A DNA stretch of 64,000 nt from Parazoarcus communis (GTDB lineage: Bacteria; Pseudomonadota; Gammaproteobacteria; Burkholderiales; Rhodocyclaceae): contig NZ_CP022188.1 of NCBI RefSeq assembly GCF_003111665.1, forward strand, positions 868,001-932,000. Direction: 5' to 3'. Of the stretch, positions 37,043 through 46,643 are shown piece by piece. Made by a program: the position numbers and the translations under genes. Below the pieces are notes generated by a model. The model ran no database searches. It worked only from the letters and a program-made list of their open reading frames with translations, and was not told the origin of the DNA. Numbering within the stretch: the first letter of the stretch is position 1; the number at the start of each line of letters is the position of its first letter.

Positions 37043-37206
37043 GCCGCATAAGCGGCATTGCGTTGCTTGGCGGATTTGCCGCGACTTCCACACGACGACG
37101 AGACCGCCCGCAATAGTTCGCGGGCGGTCGCCGACGCTTCGCTACGCGGCGTAGTCCCTCTCATGTTCTTCGGGTTTTCACCCGAAGCCTCCCATGCTAC
37201 GCCGCG
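37043..37206 (-). promoter_or_regulatory. Structured leader or repeat element upstream of mcm
   Basis: This part of the 309-base gntR-mcm spacer holds four nested or serial hairpins. P1 pairs 37145-37154 with 37197-37206 (CGCGGCGTAG/CTACGCCGCG). Inside it, 37068 is not involved; P2 pairs 37168-37175 with 37180-37187 (CTTCGGGT/ACCCGAAG), giving a GAAA-capped stem on the minus strand. P3 pairs 37102-37111 with 37120-37129 (10 bp), and P4 pairs 37043-37047 with 37052-37056 next to the ribosome site. P1 and P2 are separated by purine-rich internal loops. It could be an mRNA leader controlling mcm or a dispersed repeat. No B12-box sequence is present. Confidence 0.5.
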
Positions 37207-37216
37207 CCAAGGAAGT

Positions 37217-37263
37217 TGACTTGTTCAACAGCACGAATAATACTTTATCCATAATTATGAATG
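37217..37263 (+). promoter_or_regulatory. Candidate gntR promoter and operator
   Basis: TTGACT (37217-37222) and AATACT (37240-37245) with a 17-base spacer form a fair promoter toward gntR. Just after it lies the palindrome CATAATTATG (37251-37260), extended to ATAATTATGAAT (37252-37263), a likely site for the divergent GntR-type regulator. On the minus strand the same AT-rich block could serve the mcm promoter. Confidence 0.42.
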
Positions 37264-37329
37264 CAATGGGTCGAGGACATCTCCTTGAATAAGCTATGAT
37301 CTGCGACCCTTCGGAGATCCACTCTCGCC

Positions 37330-38001
37330 ATGACCGAAACCCGCATCGCCCCGCTTGCGCTGTACCAGGAGGTCGCAGAACGCCTGCGCCAGCGCATCTT
37401 TGCGCACGAACTCAAGCCGGGCACCTGGGTGGACGAGCAGGCGCTGGCAGAGGATTACGGCATTTCCCGCACGCCGCTGCGCGAAGCGCTCAAGGTGCTG
37501 GCATCCGAGGGGCTGGTAACGCTCAAGCCGCGCCGAGGCTGTTATGTGACCGAGATCTCCGAGCGCGACCTGGATGAAGTGTTCAAGGTCATGGCGATGC
37601 TCGAAGGTGAGTGCGCCCGCACCTCGGCGAGTCGCGCCAGCGAGACCGAACTCGGCACCCTGAAAGCCATTCACGCCGATCTCGAGAAAGCCGCCAGCGC
37701 GCAGGACATCAACGCCTTTTTCGAAGCCAACCAGGCCTTCCACCACGAACTGCAGCGCATTGCGGACAACCGCTGGCTACTGCACGTGATCGAAGACCTG
37801 CGCAAGGTCATCAAGCTGTCGCGCCATCACTCCCTGTTCTCCGAAGGCCGGCTCGAGCAGTCACTGGCCGAGCACCGCGCCCTTCTCGACGCCCTGCTGG
37901 CGCGCGACGCCGACGCCGCAGACCAGCTCATGCGCGAACACATCCGCAGCGGCCGCGAAGCCCTCGCCCGCATTGCCGACGCACGCAACCGCGCCGCCTG
38001 A
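37330..38001 (+). CDS. GntR-family regulator with FCD domain
   Basis: A 223-residue FadR-subfamily repressor: N-terminal winged helix (LYQEVAERLRQRIF, GISRTPLREALKVL, LVTLKPRRGCYV) and C-terminal all-helical FCD domain with metal-ligand candidates (Asp/His in ANQAFHHEL and REHIRSGREA). It is divergent from mcm, so control of the propionyl-CoA pathway in response to an organic acid or CoA ester is the obvious inference. Confidence 0.9.
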   Translation: MTETRIAPLALYQEVAERLRQRIFAHELKPGTWVDEQALAEDYGISRTPLREALKVLASEGLVTLKPRRGCYVTEISERDLDEVFKVMAMLEGECARTSASRASETELGTLKAIHADLEKAASAQDINAFFEANQAFHHELQRIADNRWLLHVIEDLRKVIKLSRHHSLFSEGRLEQSLAEHRALLDALLARDADAADQLMREHIRSGREALARIADARNRAA

Positions 38002-38034
38002 ACTCGCCCCCGCGCGGCAGCGTCGGCGCGATGC

Positions 38035-39324
38035 TCAGCCCGCGTCCTTGGTTACCAGGACCTGATCGATACGGTAATTGTCGATGTCGACCACTTCGAA
38101 CTTGTAGCCAGCGTAGATCACGTGGTCGGTGCGCTTGGGTACCTTGCGCAGCCGGTACATCAGAAAGCCCGCGATCGTCTCGTAATTTTCGAATCCCTCG
38201 AACACCGTGATCTGCAGCGCCTGCATCACGTCCTCGATCGGCGTCACGCCGTCGATGAGCCAGGACTGATCGTCGCGACGCACGATGAGCTCCTCCTGGA
38301 AGGGACTGCCGAGATCGCCCATCACCGTGTTCATCACGTCCTGCAGTGAAAGCAGACCGACGACCAGCGCGTACTCATTGACGATCAGCGCAAAATCCTC
38401 CTTGGCTGCACGAAACTGCTCCAGCGCCTCGAACAGGGTCAGCGTGTCGGGCAGCACCAGCACCTTGCGCACGATCGGCTGCGTGCGCAGCGAAAGCTCC
38501 AGCCCCTGCAGAATGCGGGGCAGAATGTCCTTGGAGTCGACATAGCCGATCACGCTGTCGATTGAGTTCTCGCACACCGGAAACTTGCCGTGTGGATGCT
38601 CGGCGATCTTGCGCCGGATACTGTCTTCGGTTTCGCCCAGGCTCAGAAAGACAATGCTCTCGCGCGCGGTCATCGCCGACGGTACAAAGCGGGAATCCAG
38701 TTCGAACACGTTCCTAATCAGGTGCTGCTCCTGGCGCAGCACGCCGCCAGCCTGCGCACCGGCATCGGCCATGGCCACGATATCGGCGGCGGTAATGCTC
38801 TCGATCCGTTCGCCGGACACGCCGAAGAAGCGAAACAGGCGGTTGGCAAGTCCGTTGAATATCCACACCAGCGGAGCAAACACCCTCATGCACAGCAGCA
38901 TCGGGCGCACGATGATCAACGCGATGCGTTCGGGCTCGACCATGGCCAGACGCTTGGGCATCAGATCGGCAAACAGCACGAAACACGAAGTCACGAAGGC
39001 AAAGGACAGGGCAAAACTGATGGAGCCGAGCATCGGCCCGTCGTACGCGGGACGCAGCATCGCCTCCAGATGCGGCGACAAGGCCTTCTCACCGACGATG
39101 CCGCCAAGAATGGCGACCGCATTGAGGCCGATCTGCACCACGGTGAAGAAGTTGCCGGGACTGCTTTGCAGCAGCAGCACGCGCTGCGCATTGGGGTCGC
39201 CGCCGTCAGCCATCAGGCGCAGCTTGATCTTGCGCGCGGCAGCCAGTGAAATTTCGGAAATGGAGAAAAATGCGCTGATCGCAATCAGCAGGAAAATGAC
39301 GAAGATATTGTTCAGCAGGCTCAC
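38035..39324 (-). CDS. CNNM/DUF21-CBS membrane protein (CorC/HlyC-type)
   Basis: A 429-residue protein: DUF21 membrane domain with about four segments (starting LLNNIFVIFLLIAISAFFSI and including SEISLAAARKIKLR), a CBS pair in the middle, and a C-terminal CorC/HlyC domain (about 340-425). Members are associated with magnesium or cobalt efflux, or membrane integrity. The GTG at 39324 has TGGAG five bases before it and matches usual family length; the frame continues upstream to an earlier GTG at 39372 without a clear ribosome site. Confidence 0.85.
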   Translation of the reverse strand: MSLLNNIFVIFLLIAISAFFSISEISLAAARKIKLRLMADGGDPNAQRVLLLQSSPGNFFTVVQIGLNAVAILGGIVGEKALSPHLEAMLRPAYDGPMLGSISFALSFAFVTSCFVLFADLMPKRLAMVEPERIALIIVRPMLLCMRVFAPLVWIFNGLANRLFRFFGVSGERIESITAADIVAMADAGAQAGGVLRQEQHLIRNVFELDSRFVPSAMTARESIVFLSLGETEDSIRRKIAEHPHGKFPVCENSIDSVIGYVDSKDILPRILQGLELSLRTQPIVRKVLVLPDTLTLFEALEQFRAAKEDFALIVNEYALVVGLLSLQDVMNTVMGDLGSPFQEELIVRRDDQSWLIDGVTPIEDVMQALQITVFEGFENYETIAGFLMYRLRKVPKRTDHVIYAGYKFEVVDIDNYRIDQVLVTKDAG

Positions 39325-39387
39325 GATGACTCCAGGCCCGACAGCTAGCGCCATCTGCACCAGCCGGAGCACCTGTCGTCGAGTCTA

Positions 39388-40809
39388 TCACCGCGGCGTG
39401 ACATCGTCCTCCGCGGAAGCATGCGTCATGTCCGCCGGCACCACCCAGCGATCGTAATCCTCTGCGCTCACTTTCCCGCTCGCAATCGCCGCCTCACGCA
39501 GGCTCAGGCCCTCGCGATGGGCGTGCTTGGCAATCGCCGCCGCGCTGTCGTAGCCGATGTGGCGATTGAGCGCAGTCACCAGCATCAGATTGGCGTCGAG
39601 GTGCTTGCGGATGTGCTCGAGATCGGGCTCGATACCGCGTGCGCAGTGGCGTTCGAAGGCATCGCAGGCATCGGCCAGCAGCGCAATGCTCTCGAGTACG
39701 TTGTGCGCCATCACCGGCTTGTAGACGTTGAGCTGGAAATTGCCCTGGGTGCCAGCAAAAGCCACGGTGGCATCGTTGCCGAACACCTGCGCACACACCA
39801 TGGTGAGCGCTTCGCACTGCGTCGGGTTCACCTTGCCGGGCATGATCGAGGAGCCGGGCTCATTCTCCGGGATGCGCAGTTCGCCAATGCCGCAGCGCGG
39901 GCCGCTGGCGAGCCAGCGCACATCGTTTGCCATCTTCATCAGCCCGCCTGCCAGCGTGCGCAGGGCTGCCGAGGCCTGCACCAGCGCGTCATGCGCCGCC
40001 AGCGCAAAGAACAGGTCGGCCCCACTCACGAACGGATGTGCCGTCAGCTCGGCGAGCCGGGCGGCCGTGCTCGCACCGAAGCGCGGATGCGCATTGAGCC
40101 CGGTCCCCACCGCCGTGCCGCCGATGGCGAGCGAATACAGGCCGGGAAGTGCAGCACGAACACCCGCGATCCCGAAATCGATCTGGCTGACCCAGGCCCC
40201 GATCTCCTGCCCCAGGGTCACCGGAGTGGCGTCCTGCAAATGCGTGCGGCCGGTCTTGACCACATCGCGGAAAGCCGCGGCCCGCGCCGCCAGCGTATCG
40301 CGCAGGCGGGTGACCGCCGGGAACAGCCGCTGATCCAGCTCGGCGACGACGGCGAGATGCATCGCCGTGGGAAAGGTGTCGTTCGATGACTGCCCGCGAT
40401 TCACATGATCGTTCGGGTGCACCGGATGCTTGCTGCCCAGCGTACCGCCAGCCATCTCGATGGCCCGGTTGGCGATCACCTCGTTGGCATTCATGTTGGA
40501 CTGCGTACCGGAACCGGTCTGAAACACCACCAGCGGGAAGTGGGCGTCGAGCTCGCCCGCGATCACCTCGTCGGCCGCACGCACGATCAGCCCACCGATG
40601 TCAGGCGGCAGCTCGCCGAGCGCCACATTCGCCTCCGCAGCAGCCCGCTTCAGCAAGCCCAGCGCCCGGATCATCGGTCTTTGCCAGCGAAAGCGCTCGA
40701 CGCCGATGGCAAAGTGGTGCAGCGAGCGCTCAGTCTGAGCCCCCCAGTAGCGGTCGCGCTGAACGTCGATCTCCCCCATTGAATCGGTCTCGATACGCAC
40801 GGTGTCCAT
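39388..40809 (-). CDS. fumC: Fumarate hydratase class II
   Basis: A 473-residue iron-independent fumarase converting fumarate to malate. Signature [41 protein letters not shown] and [11 protein letters not shown] are all present. GGAGAG precedes the ATG. It may complete the route from succinyl-CoA to malate in this neighbourhood, though it is a common housekeeping gene. The stop lies 63 bases from the membrane-protein start, same strand. Confidence 0.95.
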   Translation of the reverse strand: MDTVRIETDSMGEIDVQRDRYWGAQTERSLHHFAIGVERFRWQRPMIRALGLLKRAAAEANVALGELPPDIGGLIVRAADEVIAGELDAHFPLVVFQTGSGTQSNMNANEVIANRAIEMAGGTLGSKHPVHPNDHVNRGQSSNDTFPTAMHLAVVAELDQRLFPAVTRLRDTLAARAAAFRDVVKTGRTHLQDATPVTLGQEIGAWVSQIDFGIAGVRAALPGLYSLAIGGTAVGTGLNAHPRFGASTAARLAELTAHPFVSGADLFFALAAHDALVQASAALRTLAGGLMKMANDVRWLASGPRCGIGELRIPENEPGSSIMPGKVNPTQCEALTMVCAQVFGNDATVAFAGTQGNFQLNVYKPVMAHNVLESIALLADACDAFERHCARGIEPDLEHIRKHLDANLMLVTALNRHIGYDSAAAIAKHAHREGLSLREAAIASGKVSAEDYDRWVVPADMTHASAEDDVTPR

Positions 40810-40874
40810 GATGCTCTCCGGATTGGCTTCGTGAATATTGGATCGTATCTGAGCGGATTTGATCCGGAGAAAGC

Positions 40875-40909
40875 AAAAAACCCCGCAGGGCGACAAGCAC
40901 CATGCGGGG
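40875..40909 (-). terminator. Intrinsic terminator of the actP unit
   Basis: On the minus strand CCCCGCA pairs with TGCGGGG around a 15-base loop and a run of six T follows, about 44 bases after the actP stop and before fumC. It separates the two transcription units. Confidence 0.82.
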
Positions 40910-40952
40910 TTGAATCCGGTTTCGGGGCATGCCCCGAAAGATCACCCGTGAA

Positions 40953-42629
40953 TCAGTGTGCAGCTGCAGTCGCCGCACCCACGCCGGTTTGAGCGCGCAC
41001 GTACTGGTCGCCGAAGGCTTCACGTTCGTTCTGCGCTTCGCCACTGTTGTCGAGCAGCGAAACGATGATCGTGGCAAGGAAGGCCAGCGGCATCGAGAAC
41101 AGTGCGGGCTGGGTGTAGGGGAAGATCGGCGAGGCATAGCCCAGCACATCCACCCACACCGACTTCGACAGCACGACGAAGGCCACCGCGCTGAACAGGC
41201 CGAGGTAGCCGCCCGCGAGGGCGCCACGCGTAGTCAGCCCCTTCCAGTACATGGACATGATCAGCACCGGGAAGTTGGCCGACGCAGCCACACCAAAGGC
41301 CAGCGCGACCATGAAGGCCACGTTCATCTTCTCGAACACCATGCCGAGCAGCACGGCAACCACACCCAGACCGATGGTGGCGAACTTCGACACACGCAGT
41401 TCGGTGGACTCGGACGCCTTGCCCTTCATGATCACGCGCGAGTAGATGTCGTGCGAGATCGCCGAGGCACCGGCCAGCGCCAGGCCCGACACCACGGCCA
41501 GGATGGTTGCAAAGGCCACTGCAGACAGGAAGCCCAGCAGCAGGTTGCCGCCCACGGCCTGCGCCAGGTGCATGGCGACCATGTTGTTGCCGCCAACGAT
41601 CTTGCCGCCAATCTCGCCGCCCTCGAAGAACTCAGGGTTCTGACCGACGATCAGGATGGCTGCCAGGCCCATCAGCGCGATGACGTTGAAGAAGTAGGCA
41701 ACAATCCCGGATGCGTACAGCACCGACTTGCGTGCTTCCTTGGCATCGGTCACGGTAAAGAAGCGCATCAGGATGTGCGGCAGGCCGGCGGTACCGAACA
41801 TCAGGCCAATACCGAGTGAGATCGCAGTGACCGGATCGGCCAGCAGGCTGCCCGGAGCCAGCAGCTTGGCGCCCAGACGATGCACTTCCATCGCACGCGT
41901 GGTGAGCTCGTCAAAGCTGAAGTTGAACTGGCTGAAAGCGAGCAGCATCACGGTGGTGCCGCCGATCAGCAGCAGGCAGGCCTTGATGATCTGCACCCAG
42001 GTGGTGGCAACCATGCCGCCGAAGGTGACGTACACCATCATCAGCGCACCGACCACGAACAGCGCAACGTTGTACTCGAGACCGAACAGCAGCTTGATCA
42101 GCTGACCGGCACCCACCATCTGCGCCACCAGATAGAAGCACACCACGGTGAGCGAGCTGACCGCCGCCATGGTCCGCACCTTGCCCTGGTTAAGGCGGTA
42201 GGAGGTGATGTCGGCAAATGTGAACTTGCCCAGGTTACGCAGGCGTTCAGCCATCAGGAACAGGATGATCGGCCAGCCCACGAAAAAGGCGATCATGTAG
42301 ATGTAGGCGTCGACGCCCTGCATGTACATCATCGCGGTCAGGCCGAGCAGGGTGGCCGCAGACATGTAGTCGCCCGCGATCGCCAGACCGTTCTGGAAGC
42401 CGGTGATGCCGCCGCCAGCGGTATAGAAGTCGGCGGTCGTCTTGGTGCGGCTTGCAGCCCAGTAGGTGATGGCGAGCGTCATCAGCACGAACACAAAGAA
42501 CATGCCGATCGCGTGCAGATTGAGCGGTTGCTGGACCGTGGCTTCAACAGCAGGCCCTGCCAGCGCCGCAGCCGAGCAGGCGAGTGCGCCGGAAGCGACA
42601 CCCATACGGGAAACGATGGACGCGCGCAT
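40953..42629 (-). CDS. actP: Cation/acetate symporter ActP-type
   Basis: A 558-residue sodium:solute symporter (SSS family) with a signal-like first segment and about 13 further membrane helices. It contains the ActP-typical start of the core ([35 protein letters not shown]) and [17 protein letters not shown]. It imports acetate or other short monocarboxylates such as propionate with sodium or protons. The start overlaps the stop of the DUF485 gene, the usual yjcH-actP pairing. Confidence 0.92.
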   Translation of the reverse strand: MRASIVSRMGVASGALACSAAALAGPAVEATVQQPLNLHAIGMFFVFVLMTLAITYWAASRTKTTADFYTAGGGITGFQNGLAIAGDYMSAATLLGLTAMMYMQGVDAYIYMIAFFVGWPIILFLMAERLRNLGKFTFADITSYRLNQGKVRTMAAVSSLTVVCFYLVAQMVGAGQLIKLLFGLEYNVALFVVGALMMVYVTFGGMVATTWVQIIKACLLLIGGTTVMLLAFSQFNFSFDELTTRAMEVHRLGAKLLAPGSLLADPVTAISLGIGLMFGTAGLPHILMRFFTVTDAKEARKSVLYASGIVAYFFNVIALMGLAAILIVGQNPEFFEGGEIGGKIVGGNNMVAMHLAQAVGGNLLLGFLSAVAFATILAVVSGLALAGASAISHDIYSRVIMKGKASESTELRVSKFATIGLGVVAVLLGMVFEKMNVAFMVALAFGVAASANFPVLIMSMYWKGLTTRGALAGGYLGLFSAVAFVVLSKSVWVDVLGYASPIFPYTQPALFSMPLAFLATIIVSLLDNSGEAQNEREAFGDQYVRAQTGVGAATAAAH

Positions 42630-42949
42630 TATTTTTCTTCCTTCCACGCCGCACGGACGATTTCATTGTTGATGTCGTCGAATTCGCCGTTGGCACGACG
42701 CACATACACCAGCGTCAGCACCCAGAACAGCACGAACTGGAACAGGCCGAGTGCGATACCGAGCGTGAGGTTGCTGCCCTCGAAGAGGCGCATTGCAATC
42801 ACGTCGGGCGCGAAGGCCACCGTCAGCACGAAACCATAGAAAATCACCAGCACCACTGCGGAAAGCCTTGTAGCAAACCGCGTACGCTTGGCCACCAGTT
42901 CCGCGAATCGCGGATTGCGCCTGATGTGCGCATACATTGATATAGACAC
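42629..42949 (-). CDS. yjcH: DUF485 membrane protein (YjcH-like)
   Basis: A 106-residue protein with two membrane segments (about 28-50 and 62-84), the standard DUF485 partner of ActP-type symporters. GGAGGGGGAG lies five bases before a GTG at 42949, which gives the usual N-terminus ([17 protein letters not shown] follows); an ATG four codons later is the alternative. Stop and actP start overlap by one base or more, indicating coupling. Confidence 0.87.
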   Translation of the reverse strand: MSISMYAHIRRNPRFAELVAKRTRFATRLSAVVLVIFYGFVLTVAFAPDVIAMRLFEGSNLTLGIALGLFQFVLFWVLTLVYVRRANGEFDDINNEIVRAAWKEEK

Positions 42950-43047
42950 GTCTACTCCCCCTCCAAGAAAACAACGAAAAATCGTCGCTTCCTCCACCCT
43001 CCTCCATGTGGCTGTGCCGTCTTCCGCGGCGCATGCCAAACGGGCGA

Positions 43048-43088
43048 ATGATATATCATTCATAAGACTCCATACTATTCCGTATGGA
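43048..43088. promoter_or_regulatory. Two inverted repeats between yjcH-actP and the crotonase gene
   Basis: ATGATATATCAT (43048-43059) is a perfect 12-base palindrome, and TCCATAC-N6-GTATGGA (43069-43088) is a perfect seven-base inverted repeat. Both lie in the AT-rich part of the 257-base divergent spacer, about 100-160 bases from either start, so they could control both directions. The binding protein is unknown. Confidence 0.45.
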
Positions 43089-43206
43089 AAAATAAATAAT
43101 TTTTTTGCGCGTGGGACAATCGTGGTTTTCCACATCAATGCGCGGCCCTTTTTACCGTGCATTTTCAGTCCCTTTCGCGCCCACCTTCGACCGGAGTCAA
43201 CACAAG

Positions 43207-43989
43207 ATGGATAGCCAGATCATTGTCGATCGCGCCGACGGCATCGCCACCGTTTCACTCTCCAATCCAGACCGGCTGAACGCGGTCAACGCTGCGATGT
43301 GGCGGGATCTGCGTGCGGCGATGGAACACTGCGGACGCGATGCAGAGGTACGCTGCGTCATCCTGCGCGGGGCAGGCGACAAGGCTTTCGCCGCGGGTGG
43401 CGACATCGAGGAGTTCCTGACCGTCCGCGCCACCGTGGATGACGCCCTGCACTACCACGAGGAACTCGTGGCCGCGGCACTGGACGCAATCCGCAACTGC
43501 CCGGTACCCACGGTCGCCGCGATTCAGGGCGCCTGTGTCGGGGGGGGACTGGAGATCGCAGGCTGCTGTGACATCCGGATTGCGGGTGCGTCCGCCCGCT
43601 TCGGCGCCCCCATCAACAAGCTCGGCTTCTCGATGTATCCGGGCGAAATGGCCGGCCTGCTGGCGCTGGTCGGCCCCGCCGTCGTACTTGAGATCCTGCT
43701 CGAAGGCCGCATTCTGGATGCGCAGGAAGCCCTCGCAAAGGGACTGCTGACGCGGGTTGTCGACGACGAGCGCGTCATCGACGAAGCACTCGGCGCTGCC
43801 GGACGCATTGCCGCCGGCGCACCACTGGTTGCGCGCTGGCACAAGCAATGGGTGCGCCGCCTGATGACGGGCGCCCCGCTGAGCGAGGACGAACGACGCA
43901 GTGCATTCGACTTCCTCGCCACCGACGACTACCGCGAGGGCATCGACGCCTTCCTCAACAAACGCAAGCCGGTGTTCAAGGGGCATTGA
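43207..43989 (+). CDS. Enoyl-CoA hydratase/isomerase family protein
   Basis: A 260-residue crotonase-fold enzyme. The oxyanion-hole segments AAGGDIEEF and ACVGGGLEIAGCCDIRIA are clear; the second catalytic region reads GFSMYPGEMAGL, where hydratases usually have a Gly-rich PGxGG, so the exact reaction is uncertain. It acts on a CoA thioester in the cytoplasm. Divergent from the symporter pair. A hydratase, isomerase or hydrolase role cannot be separated from sequence alone. Confidence 0.88.
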   Translation: MDSQIIVDRADGIATVSLSNPDRLNAVNAAMWRDLRAAMEHCGRDAEVRCVILRGAGDKAFAAGGDIEEFLTVRATVDDALHYHEELVAAALDAIRNCPVPTVAAIQGACVGGGLEIAGCCDIRIAGASARFGAPINKLGFSMYPGEMAGLLALVGPAVVLEILLEGRILDAQEALAKGLLTRVVDDERVIDEALGAAGRIAAGAPLVARWHKQWVRRLMTGAPLSEDERRSAFDFLATDDYREGIDAFLNKRKPVFKGH

Positions 43990-44004
43990 GTGCCCGCGGA
44001 AACG

Positions 44005-45477
44005 TCAGCTGGCGGCAGCTAGCATCAAGGCGTCGATGTCGATGGCAGACTCGATCGAATCGGCGAGCCGGTCGAGATCGGCTTCGCGGCGCGCGGCGAG
44101 GTCGACGCGCTCAAGCGCCCCTTCGGCGCCCGCCCAGCGCAGCAGCGCGTCAAGGGCCGCGGGCGAATCGAATAACCCGTGCACATAGCTCCCCATCACC
44201 TGCCCGTCGGCCGACAGGGCGCCGTCGGGGCGGTCGCCGGCCAGCATCAGCGCCGGACGCTGCAGGGCGGGGCCGCTCGATACCCCCATGTGAATTTCGT
44301 AGCCGCTGACGACAGGATCGCCCCCGAGACAGAGCGTCCCGCTGACGTTCTCAAGCTGCTTCTCGCGCTCGAGAACGGTCTCCATGTCGAGCACACCGAG
44401 GCCGGACACGGTGTCTGCCCGCCCCTCCACGCCATGGGGATCGCCGAGCGAGCGTCCGAGCATCTGGAAGCCGCCGCAGATCCCCACCACCTTGCCGCCG
44501 TAGCGCAGGTGCTTCAGGATCGCCTGGTCCCAGCCCTGTTCGCGCAGCCATGCGAGGTCGGACTGCACGCTCTTGGAACCGGGCATCACGATCAGGTCCG
44601 CGGGCGGCATCTCCTGCCCCGGCCCGACCCAGCGAAAATCGACCTGGGGATGGAGACGCAGCGCATCGAGATCGGTGTGATTCGAGATGCGCGGATACAC
44701 CGGTGCCACCACGCGCAGCACCGGCACCTCGCCGCCGCCATCCACGGTCGCATCCGCGAGCGCATCCTCCGCGTCCAGAAACAGGCCGTGCAGATAGGGC
44801 AGCACGCCGAACACCGGACGGCCGGTGCGGGCTTCCAGCCAGTCGAGCCCCGACTGCAGCAGGCCGATATCGCCGCGGAAGCGGTTGATCACGAAGCCCT
44901 TCACCCGCGCCTGCTCCGAGGGCGACAGCAGGTCGAGCGTTCCCACCAGATGTGCGAACACCCCGCCACGGTCAATGTCGGCTACCAGGATGACCGGCAC
45001 GTCGGCCGCTTCCGCAAAACCCATGTTGGCGATGTCGCGGTCGCGCAGATTGATCTCGGCCGGACTCCCGGCGCCTTCAACGAGTACGCATTCATAAGCG
45101 TCCGTCAGGCGCTGCCATGACTGCATGACCGCTGCCATCGCAGTGGGCTTGTAGTTGTGATAATCCCGTGCCGACAGGTTCGCCGCCGGCCGCCCATGGA
45201 TGATCACCTGCGCACCGATGTCCGAAGAGGGCTTGAGCAGCACCGGGTTGAAGTCGGTGTGCGGGGCCACCCGCGCCGCCACCGCCTGCAGCGCCTGTGC
45301 CCGGCCGATCTCGCCGCCGTCGGCTGTGACCGCCGAATTGAGTGCCATGTTCTGGGGCTTGAACGGTGCCACCCGCAGTCCGCGGCGCACCAGTGCACGC
45401 GCCAGACCGGCAACCAGCGTGCTCTTGCCCGCATCGGAGGTGGTGCCCTGCACCATCAGCGTGAAGACCTTGGTCAT
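44005..45477 (-). CDS. cobQ: Cobyric acid synthase
   Basis: A 490-residue glutamine-dependent amidase that adds four amide groups to adenosylcobyrinic acid a,c-diamide. The ATP-binding domain starts [12 protein letters not shown] (9-20); the class I glutaminase-type domain has the nucleophile Cys334 (GICGGFQML) and His433 (SYVHGLF). It supplies B12 needed by the two mutases in the window. The other cob genes are not in this window, and no cobalamin riboswitch was recognised in front of it. Confidence 0.95.
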   Translation of the reverse strand: MTKVFTLMVQGTTSDAGKSTLVAGLARALVRRGLRVAPFKPQNMALNSAVTADGGEIGRAQALQAVAARVAPHTDFNPVLLKPSSDIGAQVIIHGRPAANLSARDYHNYKPTAMAAVMQSWQRLTDAYECVLVEGAGSPAEINLRDRDIANMGFAEAADVPVILVADIDRGGVFAHLVGTLDLLSPSEQARVKGFVINRFRGDIGLLQSGLDWLEARTGRPVFGVLPYLHGLFLDAEDALADATVDGGGEVPVLRVVAPVYPRISNHTDLDALRLHPQVDFRWVGPGQEMPPADLIVMPGSKSVQSDLAWLREQGWDQAILKHLRYGGKVVGICGGFQMLGRSLGDPHGVEGRADTVSGLGVLDMETVLEREKQLENVSGTLCLGGDPVVSGYEIHMGVSSGPALQRPALMLAGDRPDGALSADGQVMGSYVHGLFDSPAALDALLRWAGAEGALERVDLAARREADLDRLADSIESAIDIDALMLAAAS

Positions 45478-45676
45478 GTATTTGCATCCGTGCGCTGAGT
45501 CGGGCCGCGATTATCGCTCATCCGTCGTCCTCGCCGGCCGTCGGGTTCGACTGTGTGCACCACATTCAGGCATCCGGTGCCGTTGTGATCGAGCTGCCAG
45601 CCAGTCGCATTTGCACGCCCCCGGTCACGCCGGAGGAGGCTTCCCGGAGAATCGTGAGCGGGAACTCTCCCGTCCG

Positions 45677-45703
45677 TTAGCACTCAGACGCATCGAGTGC
45701 TAA
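45677..45703. promoter_or_regulatory. CIRCE operator (HrcA site)
   Basis: TTAGCACTC (45677-45685), nine bases, GAGTGCTAA (45695-45703): an exact CIRCE element ending 27 bases before the rpoH start. HrcA repressor binds such elements and is released on heat shock. Confidence 0.93.
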
Positions 45704-45730
45704 CATGCAGCTTGAGGAGGACCTGAATCA

Positions 45731-46585
45731 ATGTCACAAGCTTTGTCGTTTCCCGTACCGTCAGCCACAGGCAGCATCGACCAGTACATCCAGTCGGTGA
45801 ATCGCCTTCCGATGCTCACCGAGCAGGAAGAGGTGAGCCTGGCGACCCGGTTGCGCGACGAGGGTGATGTCGAAGCAGCCCGTGAGCTCGTCATGTCACA
45901 CCTGCGCGTGGTTGTTTCCATCGCCCGCGGCTATCTGGGCTATGGCCTGCCGCATGCCGACCTCATCCAGGAAGGCAATATCGGTCTGATGAAGGCCGTC
46001 AAGCGCTTCGACCCTGCACGCGGCGTGCGTCTGGTGTCGTTCGCGATCCACTGGATCAAGGCCGAGATTCACGAGTACATCGTGAAGAACTGGCGTCTGG
46101 TCAAGATTGCCACCACCAAGGCCCAGCGCAAGCTGTTCTTCAATCTGCGCAGTCTGAAGAAGGACTCAAGCACCCTGAACCCGGGTGAGGTGCAGACGAT
46201 CGCCACCCACCTTGGCGTCAAGCCCGAAGAAGTGGTGGAGATGGAAACCCGCCTTGGCGGACGTGAAGTACCGCTCGATGGCAGCAATGACGACGATGAC
46301 GAGCGTTTCGCGCCGATTGCCTATCTGCCCGATCCGCACGCCGAGCCGTCCGAAGCCCTTGAACAGGCCGAAAACGCACGTCTGCAGGACGAAGGCCTGC
46401 GCGATGCGCTGGGTTCGCTTGATGACCGCAGCCGCGCCATCGTTCAGCGTCGCTGGCTGACCGAAGGTGACAGCGCGACCCTGCACGAACTGGCTGCAGA
46501 GTACGGCGTGTCTGCCGAACGAATCCGCCAGATCGAAGCCAAGGCCATGCAGAAGATGCGCGGACTGCTCGCCGAAACGGTCTGA
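45731..46585 (+). CDS. rpoH: RNA polymerase sigma-32 (heat shock)
   Basis: A 284-residue sigma-70 family factor. The RpoH box QRKLFFNLR (132-140) distinguishes it from RpoD and RpoS; region 2 has GYLGYGLPHADLIQEGNIGLMKAVKRFDP (in part) and region 4 the final helix-turn-helix (TLHELAAEYGVSAERIRQIE). GAGGAGG precedes the ATG. A CIRCE element just upstream suggests its transcription is under HrcA, placing one heat-shock system under another. Confidence 0.96.
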   Translation: MSQALSFPVPSATGSIDQYIQSVNRLPMLTEQEEVSLATRLRDEGDVEAARELVMSHLRVVVSIARGYLGYGLPHADLIQEGNIGLMKAVKRFDPARGVRLVSFAIHWIKAEIHEYIVKNWRLVKIATTKAQRKLFFNLRSLKKDSSTLNPGEVQTIATHLGVKPEEVVEMETRLGGREVPLDGSNDDDDERFAPIAYLPDPHAEPSEALEQAENARLQDEGLRDALGSLDDRSRAIVQRRWLTEGDSATLHELAAEYGVSAERIRQIEAKAMQKMRGLLAETV

Positions 46586-46612
46586 GCAAGGTCTCTCGGC
46601 ATCACACCCGAC

Positions 46613-46643
46613 AAACGGCAGCGGCAACGCTGCCGTTTTTGTT
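46613..46643 (+). terminator. Intrinsic terminator of rpoH
   Basis: AAACGGCAGCG-GCAA-CGCTGCCGTTT followed by TTGTTT on the plus strand, 28 bases after the rpoH stop. An 11-base-pair stem with a GNRA-type loop. Confidence 0.9.

Noticed and set aside
37021..37164. In-frame 48-codon N-terminal extension of mcm from ATG 37164
   Set aside because: It reads through three strong hairpins, gives a low-complexity Arg/Ser/Ala sequence not found in mutases, and the ATG at 37020 has a good GAGAGG site and the normal N-terminus.
45474..45683. Leftward 69-codon frame upstream of cobQ
   Set aside because: No ribosome site, arginine-rich low-complexity composition, and overlap with the start of cobQ; probably spacer.
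45478..45730. Cobalamin riboswitch in front of cobQ
   Set aside because: The spacer has GC-rich inverted segments and a GGGAA, but no B12-box-like sequence or the conserved core could be seen. Only a covariance search would settle it.
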